A stretch of 33,504 nt of DNA from Neocallimastix lanati (nom. inval.) (taxonomy: Eukaryota; Neocallimastigomycota; Neocallimastigomycetes; Neocallimastigales; Neocallimastigaceae). The notes below the pieces were generated by a model that made no database searches, was not told the origin of the DNA, and saw only the letters and a program-made list of their open reading frames with translations. The position numbers and the translations under genes are program-made. Shown piece after piece: positions 1-12,500 of the stretch (its first letter is position 1; every line of letters begins with the position of its first letter). Location: contig JACVTC010000387.1 in assembly GCA_016946835.1 (NCBI GenBank), forward strand, positions 1 through 33,504. The letters are read 5' to 3'.

Positions 1-592
1 AAATAAGTGGAGAAGTAAAAATTAAAAATATAGAAATAGATCCAACAAGTGATAATACAATTAATCATGAAGAAGTTTTAAGTGGTAGTATATATATTGC
101 TCAACTTTGGGATGTACTGAAACTACTGGTTATATTAAGACTTAAAGCAGTTTATATATTAACAACAGAAGAACAACTGATTGGGAAAATGAATATAAAA
201 ATAAGTATTACACGGCTGGTGTAGGAAAAAAGCAATTTACTACAAAATGATACATTTGATTCTGATAATTGGACGAAAGGTTTTTATTTATAGAAAAGAG
301 GAAGAAGTATTTTATTCGGTAAATAAAGACGGCAGTATTTCCAAAATAGATAAAGATACTAATGAGTTATGTCATAAGAACTCAATAGGTAAACTTGATT
401 CAAATGGGAGTGTATGTTTAGGAATGAATCCTTCTGGATCATCAGTAAGTCTTGCATTTGCATCTGGAAATGATTTAGAATATATTCTAACTAATCCATC
501 ATCTGATTCGATATTTTCTATTTCATCAGAAAATGATGGTATTATATTGAAACAAACTCCTAATGTAATATATCATGATATTTCCCAAAGTG
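1..592 (+). CDS. Exon 1 (partial, 5' part frameshifted): A-type module
   Basis: The clean part, about 289-592, encodes an A-type module (EEEVFYSVN, then IGKLDSNGSVCLG). It ends at a phase-1 donor, GTAAAT at 593; the next intron is 593-811 (219 bp). Left of about 290 the homology runs through different frames. Frame 3 is open from base 3. The Cys motif CTETTGYIKT starts at 113 in frame 2, followed by an in-frame TAA at 143-145. The run WENEYKNKYYTAGVG is again in frame 2, then a short stretch is in frame 3 from about 246, before frame 1 takes over. That needs at least three single-base shifts plus a stop. Either the sequence is locally poor or this part of the gene is damaged. The ATG at 247 is not a credible gene start, because the module is already under way. 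Confidence 0.6.
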
Positions 593-3500
593 GTAAATTA
601 AATTTTATTATTATTATTTTTTTTAAACTAATAATATTAAAAAACTTTTTAAAAGATTTTTTGTTAATTATAAAATGTTTTTCATTACCAATATATAAAT
701 TTATTTATTAGTTTTTTAATTTAATTATTATTTATATTATACTATATTTTTTTTAATATTCTCTCTTAACTAATAAATTATTTTTTTATTTAAAAATATA
801 TATATATATAGTTGAAAATACAGTAATAATAGATACAGACACTAAAAAAAAAGCTACTCCATTAATTGATATTAATTTAAATAATTCTGAACTAAGTAAT
901 TATTATATTTATAAATGTGAAGGTGGCTACTGTAAAAAAGTAACTGGACATAATGTTGTTAATGTCATTACTATGGAAAGAATTGATCTTGCCCTTACCA
1001 CAACAAACTCTATTGATACAATAATAAAATATTTAGTAATACTGAATTGTGATAGTAATTCTTGTAAAAGAACTTTTGGTTATTTCAAGATAAATGGTGA
1101 TAATTATTATTCTATTCCATATACAGGATTTAAAGACAATGATAAATATCAATTAATAAGTAATTGTGTAGCAAATATCGGTGGACTCATGACTGGAGAA
1201 AAATTTTGTCAAGGACTTAATGAAATTGATCAAGCAATGACAGATGGACAATCATATATCATATCAGCGAATTCTCAAACTATATTTTCTGATGAAATAG
1301 AAGGAAAAAGTTTAGTGATTTCAGCAACGTCCAATACTCTTATCTATAATGGTCTCAGTGCAAATGAGGGAATACAACTATTTGGAAGTGGTGTATTGAT
1401 TTCAACTGCAGAAACAATTAATACTAAAGACGAAGAAAAATTAGTACTTTATTACTGTAATACAAATGGTATTTGTCATTCCTTAAAAGGCTATATAAAA
1501 GATAGTCAAAATAATTATTATAAAGTTGAAGGAAATGAATCAGAAAAAATCGATGTTGACGATAATGATTATGCATATAAGGAATGTACCAAAGAAACTG
1601 CGGGTAATTTAATTTCAGACAAGAAGTTATGTCTAGGAAATGAGAGTGTTGATTTTATAAATGAAGATACTAAAATAGAATATTATATTTATAATAAAGA
1701 TGACCAATATTTATTTGTTAGAGGAGTAAAGAATATGTTTACAATAGAAGAATTTAATGGTTCAGGTAAGCCAGAATAAATAAGTAAATAATATATGTAA
1801 AAAATGAAAAATCATAATTTTTAAAATAGAGCAATTAATAAATTCTATTAAAATATGAAAATAAAAATTAGAAAGGAAACGTATTTGTAGTAAAAAATAA
1901 TTAAAATAAATGAAAGAAAGAATTTTGAATATATAAATAATATTATATTATATATTTTTACAAAAAAATAAAAAGAAAAGTAAAATATAAAAAAAAATTG
2001 AAATTAGTTATATATATAAATATAAAGTTATATATAATATAGTGAGTAAAAAAGTCAGAACGAAAGTGAATTTAATAAATTTTTAAAATTAGATATAAAA
2101 ATTAGAAAAAGAAAGAAAAGAGTTGAATAAAAAAATTATAATATTATATAGAATTAAAATAAGGAAAAAAGCGAAAAAAAGAAAAAATTGATTAAAAAAA
2201 ATTAAATAATTATTATTATATTAAAAATAGTAAATTTGAATATACAAATATATACATATATAATATACTTATAATAATATCATTTTTATTTTTAGAATTT
2301 TTTTTAGTAAAAATTAATAATATTAATTATTCTTTTGTACTTCTTAAATATTATATCTAATTTCAATAGTTCATCTTGAAAAATTTAATGCTATCAATAC
2401 AGAAGATGTAGCAAGAATAGCTATAGAAAATAAAAATGCTAATGATTTAGCAAGCATCATTACAAATTTAACACTTTTCAATTGTGATACCGAAAAAGGA
2501 ATTTGTAGACAAACCTATGGTTATATTAAATCAACGGATTCCAAGTACTTTTCATTTGATGTAGATGAATCAAATGCTAATACAGAAGTTGTTTTCACTT
2601 CATCAAAATGTAGTGACTCTTCTGATATAGGAACATTGCAATCCAATGGATATTTATGTCTTATTAATAATTCCAGTGATCCTAAAACAGATAGTATGAC
2701 TAATAGTAGTAAATATGTTATAAGTGTCAGTGCCAATAACATTTTTTCAGCTTCTGCTGGAAATATTGTTATTAGTGCAACCAATTATGCCTTTTACTAT
2801 GATAATCTCTATGATGTAAGCGATGGCAAAAATGTAGTACTCACTGATGCGGATACAAAAATTACAGAAATTACAGAAATTACTGATGTAACCAAATTGA
2901 AGGCTTATCTTTGTAATACTTTTGGTATATGTTCTCAAGTTGATGGTTTTATTGAAAAAAATAACAAATACTATGAGATAGGTAATACTGGTACAAATGA
3001 AATTGATTCAGGAGATTTGAAAGAATCCTGTTCAACTAATATTAATAGTTTACTTAAAAGTGGAAAGCTTTGTATTACTGAATCTAATAATGATGTCATT
3101 AATTTTATAAAAGATGACACTATTAATTATTATATGACTTATGATGGAACAAATTATAAATTAGTAATTGCTAAAAAGAATTTATTTATAGTAGCCCCCA
3201 CTAGTAGTAATATATTTTAATATTTTATTTTTTATTTTAATTAGAGCTTATTAATTATTTTAAATAGAATTTTTTTTCTTTGAATTAATATACATTTTAT
3301 TCATAATAATTATAGTTGATAATCTATATATTATTTTTTCTTAATTATTATTAATTACTTGATAATAAATTAAACCAAATCCTAGATATATTATAAATAA
3401 TTTTATATTCTATCTAATCTTTTCTTTTTGTTAATTATAATATATTTTAATAATAATATATAAGGCACCGGTGGATCACTCAATTTAATTAATTTATATG

Positions 3501-6500
3501 AAGCTGTAATAACGGATTTAACATCTGATACAATAACATCAGATGATATTTCATATTTAGTCCTTTTTAATTGTGATACCAACAATAAAATATGTAAAAG
3601 AACATATGGTTATGTTAAAGATAATTCTAATAAATACTATGAAATTCATTCTAGTGGTGTTAATGGTAAAGTTGAAAGTGTAACTTCATGTATAGAAACT
3701 GATGTTGGAAAGTTAGACATATCATCAGGAAATCTTTGTCTTAAAGACTCTAATTCAATTGGAACATTAACAGATTCAGAATCATATGTTATGTCCAATG
3801 GTAGTGGATCTGTATTTTCCCAAGAGCAAGATATAAATATCTATATTTCTTCCACAGCTAATGCTTTTTATCATGATAAATTTGTAGATGGTAAGTTTAT
3901 ATATTATTTAATGTCCTTTTTTTTTTAAAAAAAAAAAAAAACTTTTTGCTCTACATATTTCTTACTTTTTCATTTTTGAAAGTAATTTAATAATAAAATT
4001 ATAGTATTAAATTAAAAAAGAATTATTGAAAACAAATTATAAAAAAGTATTTTTAAAAAAAAGAGTTAGATAAAAAATAAAATTAAAGCTAAAATCAATG
4101 TTATAAAAAGATTTTATAAAATAAAAGAAGGAAATTAAGAGATTTAATTATAAAAATATTAATAATTAAAGAAATAGTATATGGAATTATTTGAAATAGA
4201 ATTAAAAAAAATAAGAAAAAAATGAAATTAAAAAAATAAAGCTAAAGAAAAAAAAGAATTAGTAATGATAATAATAAAAAATAGACATAAAAAAAAAGAA
4301 CTAGTATTAATAATAATAAAAAATAGACTTAAAAAAAAAAAAAAACAATTAAAAAAAATTAATATGAAAAACAATCATATAAAATAATTAAGTAAATAGA
4401 AACAAATAATAGATAAAAATAGTTAGAAAACAATTTTAAAAAAAAAAAAGAGTAGAACTAAAGAAAAAAGAAATAGTAAAATAAATAAAATAAAAAAAAT
4501 TTAAAGGAATTAAAAGATAGAATTAAGGAAATAAGGACTAAACAAAATAATTAAAAATAAAGATATAAAGGACATAAAAAATTTAAAAATATTAAAAATT
4601 ATTAAAAAAAATTATGTCCATAATAAAAATGAGAAAAATGATTAATTCCATTTTTGTTTTTGAAAAATTTTTAATTAGTTATTTTTAATTAATATTAGAT
4701 ATAATAAATAAGAAATTAGTTCCTTTTTTTTTTCATCAATTTCTTTATTGTTTAATCTATTATTTTTTAATAGTAATTTATTTGAATTTTTGTTTAATAA
4801 ATAATTTAAAAAGTTTTAAAAGAAATTATAATAATATTTTTATTTTAATTTTTTATAATATATATTTTTTTCCGAGTAGTTTCAACAGATGGTGGTGTAA
4901 AATTATTCCAATCTAATAAATTAATTAGCCCCAATTCCATTAGTAGTAATGAAGTGTTATCCTTGTACATCTGTAATACAGAAGGTATATGCTTTTCAGC
5001 TGATGGTTATGCAAAAAAAGATAATGATTATTATAATATTGGAATTAATGGCTATGATAAAATGGATGACAGTCATTTTGTTGATGAATGTTCACAATCG
5101 AGTATTGGTAAATTAAATTCGAATCAAAAATTTTGTACTGGAGGTACAGATAGTGAAAATTACCCAGATGAAGTAAAAAATTACATTATTTATGAAGTTG
5201 ACACTAAACCTATATTAGTGAAAACTGCATCAGGACTGATCGCAAAAGTAGAAATAACAGGTAAATGAGATGTAATATTAATAAAACATTTATTTATTTC
5301 AAAATTTATAAATACAAGAAAAAATTAATTTTTAACAATTATTTTTCTTTTTAAGAACACTTTTATTTTTATAATTAGTTATTTTTTTATATTTCATTAA
5401 AATTTTATTTTCACTATATTTTATTTTAGTTATTTCAGATATTTTAAATATTTTAAATATATTACATTTTATAAATTATTATTTTTATATTTTATTTTTT
5501 AATTTTCTAAAAAGTCCTTTTTAATATTTAATATTTTGTAATTACAATTCCAATCACATTAATTAATTTAATTATATATCATTAATTTATTTTTAAATGT
5601 TATTTAGAGCACCCTTATGATGGTCTCAATATTTATTTGATCGAAAGTACGATATCGAAATTTAAATCTTTTGATAAAGAAATAGAAACAGAAACTCTGA
5701 CAAATCTCTATTTTTTCAATTGCAATCTCAATGGTACTGTTAAAAAATGTCAACAAACCTATGGTTATTTGAGAGGAGCAAATACCATTTATGAAATAAA
5801 TTTCAATGGAACTAAATCAGCTATTACATCAGAAAACTGTACTTCTGGAACAATTGGAAGCATTGCTTCTGAAACAGTCAATAATGCTACATCAAATAAA
5901 TTTTGTCTAAATACTGAATCCAAGAATGTTGATTTCACAGATGAAGGTATATATGTTATTGATACCGTTGCTAATAATGTATTTACTGATAGTACTAATA
6001 ATTCGATTGTAACCAATTTCACATCCAATGTTATCTTCTATGATAATTTCTATAGAGGTAATGAAATTTTACTTACTGCTTCCAATATTGTTATTGAAGT
6101 TGGAGATATAACTACAGAAAATGATACAAAATTAAAAGTTTATAGCTGTGAAATTTCAGGTATTTGTAGTCTAGAAGGAGGTTTTGTTACCAATGGAAAT
6201 GGAAACTACTATTCCATAAGTAAAGATAGTCAATCCAATAAAATTGACCAATTAAAAAATTCTTGCAATGGCAATATTGGTGAATTAATCACAGAAGGAA
6301 AACTATGTATTAATGATAATGACAATGAAGCTGTCGCATTCTTAACTAATATTAATGAAAAAAAAAATTATATTGTTAAAGGAAAAGAAGGGGAAATAAG
6401 TAATTTAAAATTTATTACTTCAATACCAAATATGTTTTTGATAAGTAGTATTGAAGGTAATTATTTATTTAAATTTTTATTATTGACTAATATAAAAGAA

Positions 6501-9500
6501 TTAAAAATACCTTTTTACATAATATTTGAAATTAATGTTAAATTTTATTTTTATTCAATTTTTTTTATATGCAATTTTTTTTATAAATAATATAACATTT
6601 AAAAATCCAAGGTCTTACGAAAGGAGTAAATTTAGTGAATAATAAAATTTCAAAGAAAGTGGAACCAACTGATGACAATTTAGATATACCAAATCTTGCA
6701 CTATACTATTGTATTGAAATTAATAATAATAGTTCAGATTTATCTTGTAAAAAAACTACTGGCTATATTAAGATTAATGATAATGGTAATCAAAATTTTT
6801 ATTCTATTGGATGGAATGGTAATAATGATTTTGTTACTCCAAACAATGTATGTTCACCTGGTTTAGTTGGGCAATTAGGACCTTCAGAAAAACTTTGTCT
6901 TGGTAGTTTTGAAGGGGAATTAAGCCAAACAGATCAATCAATAACTTATATAATAAAACCTCCCATCTCTGGTTCTGTATTTGCGAACATATCAGATGAA
7001 AATATTTTAATTTATGCTGATACCAATTCTTTTGTTTTTGAAAATATTGTTGATAGTAAGTCCTTTTTATTTTTATATTGCTTTTTTCAATTTATAATAA
7101 TTTTATTTTTATTTCAATTTCTTATAGTTTTAGTATCTTTTTATTCAAAACAATTTAAAAAAAATTAAAATACGAAATAGTTAAAAAAATTAAATAAATA
7201 AGATTTAAATATTTTTAAAAATATAATTAAGTTTTTGTTTGATAATACTTATTATATTAATAATCTTTATATATACATATATATATTTTTAATAGTTTCA
7301 GACAATCATGGTGTGAAATTATTTGATTCCAATAAATTAATCGACACTAATGATACTCCTTCTTCTGAAAGTGTCTTATCTCTTTATATTTGTAAATCTG
7401 AAGGTGTTTGTACAGGGGCGGAAGGTTATACAAATATTAATAGCAAATATTATAAAATTAAAGCTTCAGAGTCATCAGAAATGATTGAGAGTGATTATAT
7501 AGATAGTTGTTCATTAAGTAATGCTGGTAAATTAGAAAAAACTGAAAGAAAATTTTGTATTGGTGATATTGATAGCATACCATTCCCAACAAGTTATAAA
7601 AATTATATTATTAACGAAGATGGAACATATAAATTTGTCAAAACGATAGAAAATATAATTGCTAAAATATCATTGAAAGGTAAATAATATTTATTTTTAC
7701 ATATATGATATTATAGTACTAATTATAAATATTAAATATACAAATAAAAAAGTATTACTTTAAGCTTAGAAAAAAGAAAAACAGAAAATAATTATTATTG
7801 TTATTTTTTTAAATTATCAAATTTTATTATAATTAAATAATAATAATAATATGAAAAATAGTCAAAAATATAATAACTTAGAATTTTGATTTATATTAAT
7901 TTTTATTTTTAATTTTATTTTCTAAACTTTTTAAAAATTAATGAACATTGTCAACATTTTAATAATTAACAATTAATATTATAATATATTATAATTTAAT
8001 AGATAACGATGGCACTAGTATTATAGATGAAAGTCATCTAGAAGATTTAAATTTGATTGATTGTGAAAAAGCAAAAATTATTAACATATCTGATGATAAT
8101 TTAAAAGCTTCTTTATTAACTCCCAGTATTAGTAATTTGGCCCTTTTTAGATGTGAAAATAATGATAAAATATGTAAACAAACTTATGGTTATTTGGTTT
8201 CTAGTGATGTTGATGATGAAAAAATATATTATTCTTTTGCTGTTGGTGCTGCAAATGGGATTACCTTAGACAGTTTTGCTTCAGAACCAACCTGTGGTGA
8301 TACAGATTTTGCAAAAATACAAAAAAATGGGGGAGAACTTTGTCTTAATAGTAGTATTAAACTTTCAATAAATGATAGTAATATTTATTCTATATCAACA
8401 GAAAAAGAAAGTATATTTTCCAAAGCAAGTACTACTAAACAAAGTGTAATTGTTAGATCAAATGGTAGAGCCTTTTATTTGGATAATTATTACAAAGAAA
8501 AAGGTGTAAATCTTTTTGTTTCCAATGCTAAAAGTGAAGCATCCTTGGTGACTGATGAAAGCATTAATAATGCTTTACTTTGTACATGTACTAGAGAAGG
8601 TATTTGTACGAACATTGAAGGCTATGTCAAACATGATAATACATACTATAAAATTGTAGATAGTAATCAATCAACAAAAAATGGTCTAGTATCGGATGAT
8701 AATTTTGGAACCAAATGCTCCACTAGTAATGATGGCTTAAAATTACTTTCCTATGGAAAACTTTGTCTCGGCATGGAAAGTATAGAATTCTTTTCGGAGG
8801 ATAAAAAAGGATATTACATCGGTTTTTCAGGTGGTGACGCTAAATTTATACGAGCTATCAAAAATATATTTACAATAGAAGCCTTGACTGGTAATTAAAT
8901 GAAAAATATATTTTTAAGCTTATACTTATTATTAGAATTTTTACATATTAAAAAAAAATGTTTTTAATAACTTCATTTAATGAAAAAAAATTATGGATAA
9001 AAATAATTTTTTATTATGATTAAAAATTCATATTTTTATATATATAACAAATAATTAATCAGAATTAATTTATTAAAAAATAAAATATATTATTATAATT
9101 TATTTATTGTTTTAAATTAATAAATAATAGATAATGCTCTTTCGGATGGTGCAAATTTAGTAAATGTGGAGACTACATCTATTGTGACTACACTTGCAAT
9201 TGCTGATATTACTCCAGTATTAAAGAACTTGTTGTATTTTAATTGCGATATGACTAATTCAGTTTGTAAACAAACTGTGGGGTATTTAAAAGCTAATGAT
9301 GCTACTACTTCTAGTGGTTATTACGCTATCTATAATTCCAGTGATTTTAATGATGAAGTTGCGTCGTTTTGTACATCGAATAATATAGAAGAAAACGGGA
9401 AGTTGACTAATGATGGAAAACTCTGTTCAGGAAAGGTTTCGATTGAATTGAATACATCAGCTTCAAATTATATTATATCTAAACCAAATGATTCTACTCC

Positions 9501-12500
9501 ATTTAAAAGTAATAGTGGTGAAATTATTATAGTGAGTGCCACAAATACTAATATTATTCTAAATAATCTTTATGGCGATGCAGGACCAAATCTCATTGAC
9601 AAAGAAAAAATGATGGTATATAAATTACCATCAAGTATTGATGCTGATATAGTTGAAAAATTATTGCTATTCAATTGTGGAAGAAATGGTATATGCCTTT
9701 CTAATACTGGCTACATTACCGATGGTAATAAATATTATGAATTAAAAAATAAAATTGAAGATAACCCTTCTTCTCTTAATAAAAATAAGGAATGCACATT
9801 CAGTGAGAATATTGGGGAAATTAATAGAGGACATGAACTTGTCATCGATAATGATGAAAGTATACCATTTCTTTCAGATAATGAAAAAGCTGATTATGTT
9901 ATTAAAGAAGGAACATTATTAATTCGTGCAATTCCTGGTATTTTTTCTATAGGTAATATTATCAATCCTCTAAATGAAATTGGATTATATGGGGTTATAC
10001 GTGATAGTGCAACAGCTTTCAAATTACCAACTATCTCAGATGAAATTGAAGAAGGATTAAGTAGTCTGGGATTGTATGATTGTGACGAAAATAAGATTTG
10101 TAAACAAACCTATGGTTATTTAAAATTTACCGATAATGACCCTGGTTATTATTCTTTAAGTATTAATGGTACAACTGAAAGAATTGTACCAGATAGTACT
10201 TGTAATGAATTTGGTCTTATCAAGGATTGGAAACTTTGCTTAAAAGATAATGATTCAATTGAGGTAACTAATGGTAATATATATATAATTGATGCCACTA
10301 TAGATAGTGTATTCAGTGAAAGTACACCAAATTCATATATCATGTTGAAAGCAAAGTCAAATTCATTGACATTAAAAATTATGGATAATAGTTACCATGT
10401 CAGTAAAAATGATGGAAATGTTATCACTGCAGCCAGTGGAAGTGATCTCGAAAATTATAACGGAAGTATTGGTATTTATGGATGTGAAAGAAAGTCAAGT
10501 ACTTGTACATTGGTATCTGGATATGCTATATTTAACTCAAAATATTATATTTTTAAAGAAAATACATTAGGAGCCACTGAGTATACGGCCATAAGTGAGA
10601 TTGATTCTATAAAGCCTAACTACTGTCAAAACAATATAGGACTTATTGTCACAGAATCAAGAAAATATTATCTTTGTTTAGGAGATGAAATTAGTGTAGA
10701 ACTTTCTCAGGGTAATAATGGAAATTATATTGCTTTTGAGGCTGTGGTAACTGGAAGTCCATTAGAAGCTAAAAAAATGATTAAATATTCAAATGAAAGT
10801 TCTGTTAGTTATATTGTTAATGATAAATTTTTTGAAGGAAAGGATAGAAATTACGTAATTAAAGTTCCAAATTCTAATATTAGTCCTCAAGAAAATTACT
10901 ATATCTACCTTTCAGATAATGGTAGCTACTCTCTTAATGATGAAAGAAGTATTGGAGCATATAAACAATTGAATGAAGGAAATATCTATGAAGATATTTC
11001 TTCAGAACTTTCATGTGAAGATAGCGTTTATCTCTTCTTTTGTGAATCAGGAGAATGTATTGAAACTATTGGTTATATGAATATTGATAGCATAATGTAT
11101 ACAAATGATAATACATCTGGAGAATGGAAAGAAAGAGAAAAAACAAATAATTGCTCACCATCAGAATATAATTATGTTAGTTATGATGGCTCACAACTGA
11201 AGGTATGCATGAAAAATGATAATGGCAATGCATATTCGGTACTGGATCAAAGTAAGGATTATATGATAGCTATAGGATCAACGAATAGTTATCAAAAATT
11301 CATTGGTAATTCCGGATCATCAATCATTGGAAAACCAGATGAAAAGGATGGTTATTATCTTATAAAAGAAAATATTATAATTACTGATACAAGCGAAGAA
11401 AGTAATATTATTGTCATATGTCAAAATTCAGAATGTACTATCATAAAAGCTGAAGATGGTTATTATCCAGATGCTAATGGAAATGCTGTTATCCATTGTA
11501 CAAGCGAAGGCGAAAATATTACCTGTAAATTGGAAATAGTAAATAAATCATCTACATTTATTGATGCAGGCGACACAAGTCATTTAATTTATTGTGAAGT
11601 GGATACTGATAATAAAGTTTATTGTTCTTCATTTGAAAGTAATGCAAGTGAAGAAAAGCAGGAACATTATGTAAGCGGTGATGAAAAACTTATAACCTGT
11701 ACTTTCAATGGAGAGAAACCGGAATGTGTCATTGAAGGTAGTACTTTTAATGGATACTTTATAGATTCTGCACCACAACAAAGTACAGATAAAAAAATTA
11801 TTAGATGTGCTGACCTTATTTGTGAAGAAATAAAAATAAGTGAATTAAATTTAACTGGACCTGGAAGTCTTAAAAATGATGCTGATGGTATTTCAATAGA
11901 AATCAATAAAAGTACTTCTATCAAAGTAGAAATTGGATGCGAAACAAGTTATCAATCCATTGATGTTGAAGGTAATGTATTCCCGGGGGTCCATGAAAAA
12001 AGTACAATTTCTGTTAAAATTGATAAAGACGGTAGTATTATTTATCTTGAAGATACTTCATTGGAAACTTGCGAAAGCAGTTGCACAAATGAAGTTTATT
12101 GTTGGGATTCTCAAAATAATAAAATTCAAACCGAAGTTAATCAAGTTTGTGAAAATATCAATGGAAAAAATCATGTAGAACTTACTGAAGCTGGAAAAGC
12201 CATTCTATTTTATGATAATAATGGAAAAAATATTGAAGAACCTACTATGGATACCCCAAATATGATGGCTTATCAGTGCACTTTTGTGGAAGGTGAGAAT
12301 TTACCCCAAGAAAAATGTATCCTTGTTAAGGGATATCTTATATCTAAAGATAATAAAATTCTTCAATGTAATGGATGGAAGCGGGAAGGATGTACCATTG
12401 TAGAAAATTCAGGTCCTTGTGTTGATGGAGATGAAGGAAGATTAGGAGAAGGAGATAATGGTAAAGAGGTTTGTTTCGGTAAAAATTTAGGAGTTCCTCT

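Noticed and set aside
3403-3585. Minus-strand 60-residue ORF
   Set aside because: It is the antisense shadow of exon 4 and the preceding intron.
11667-12178. Overlapping ORFs on both strands within exon 10
   Set aside because: They lie in alternative frames of a continuous repeat-bearing coding frame and show no domain of their own.
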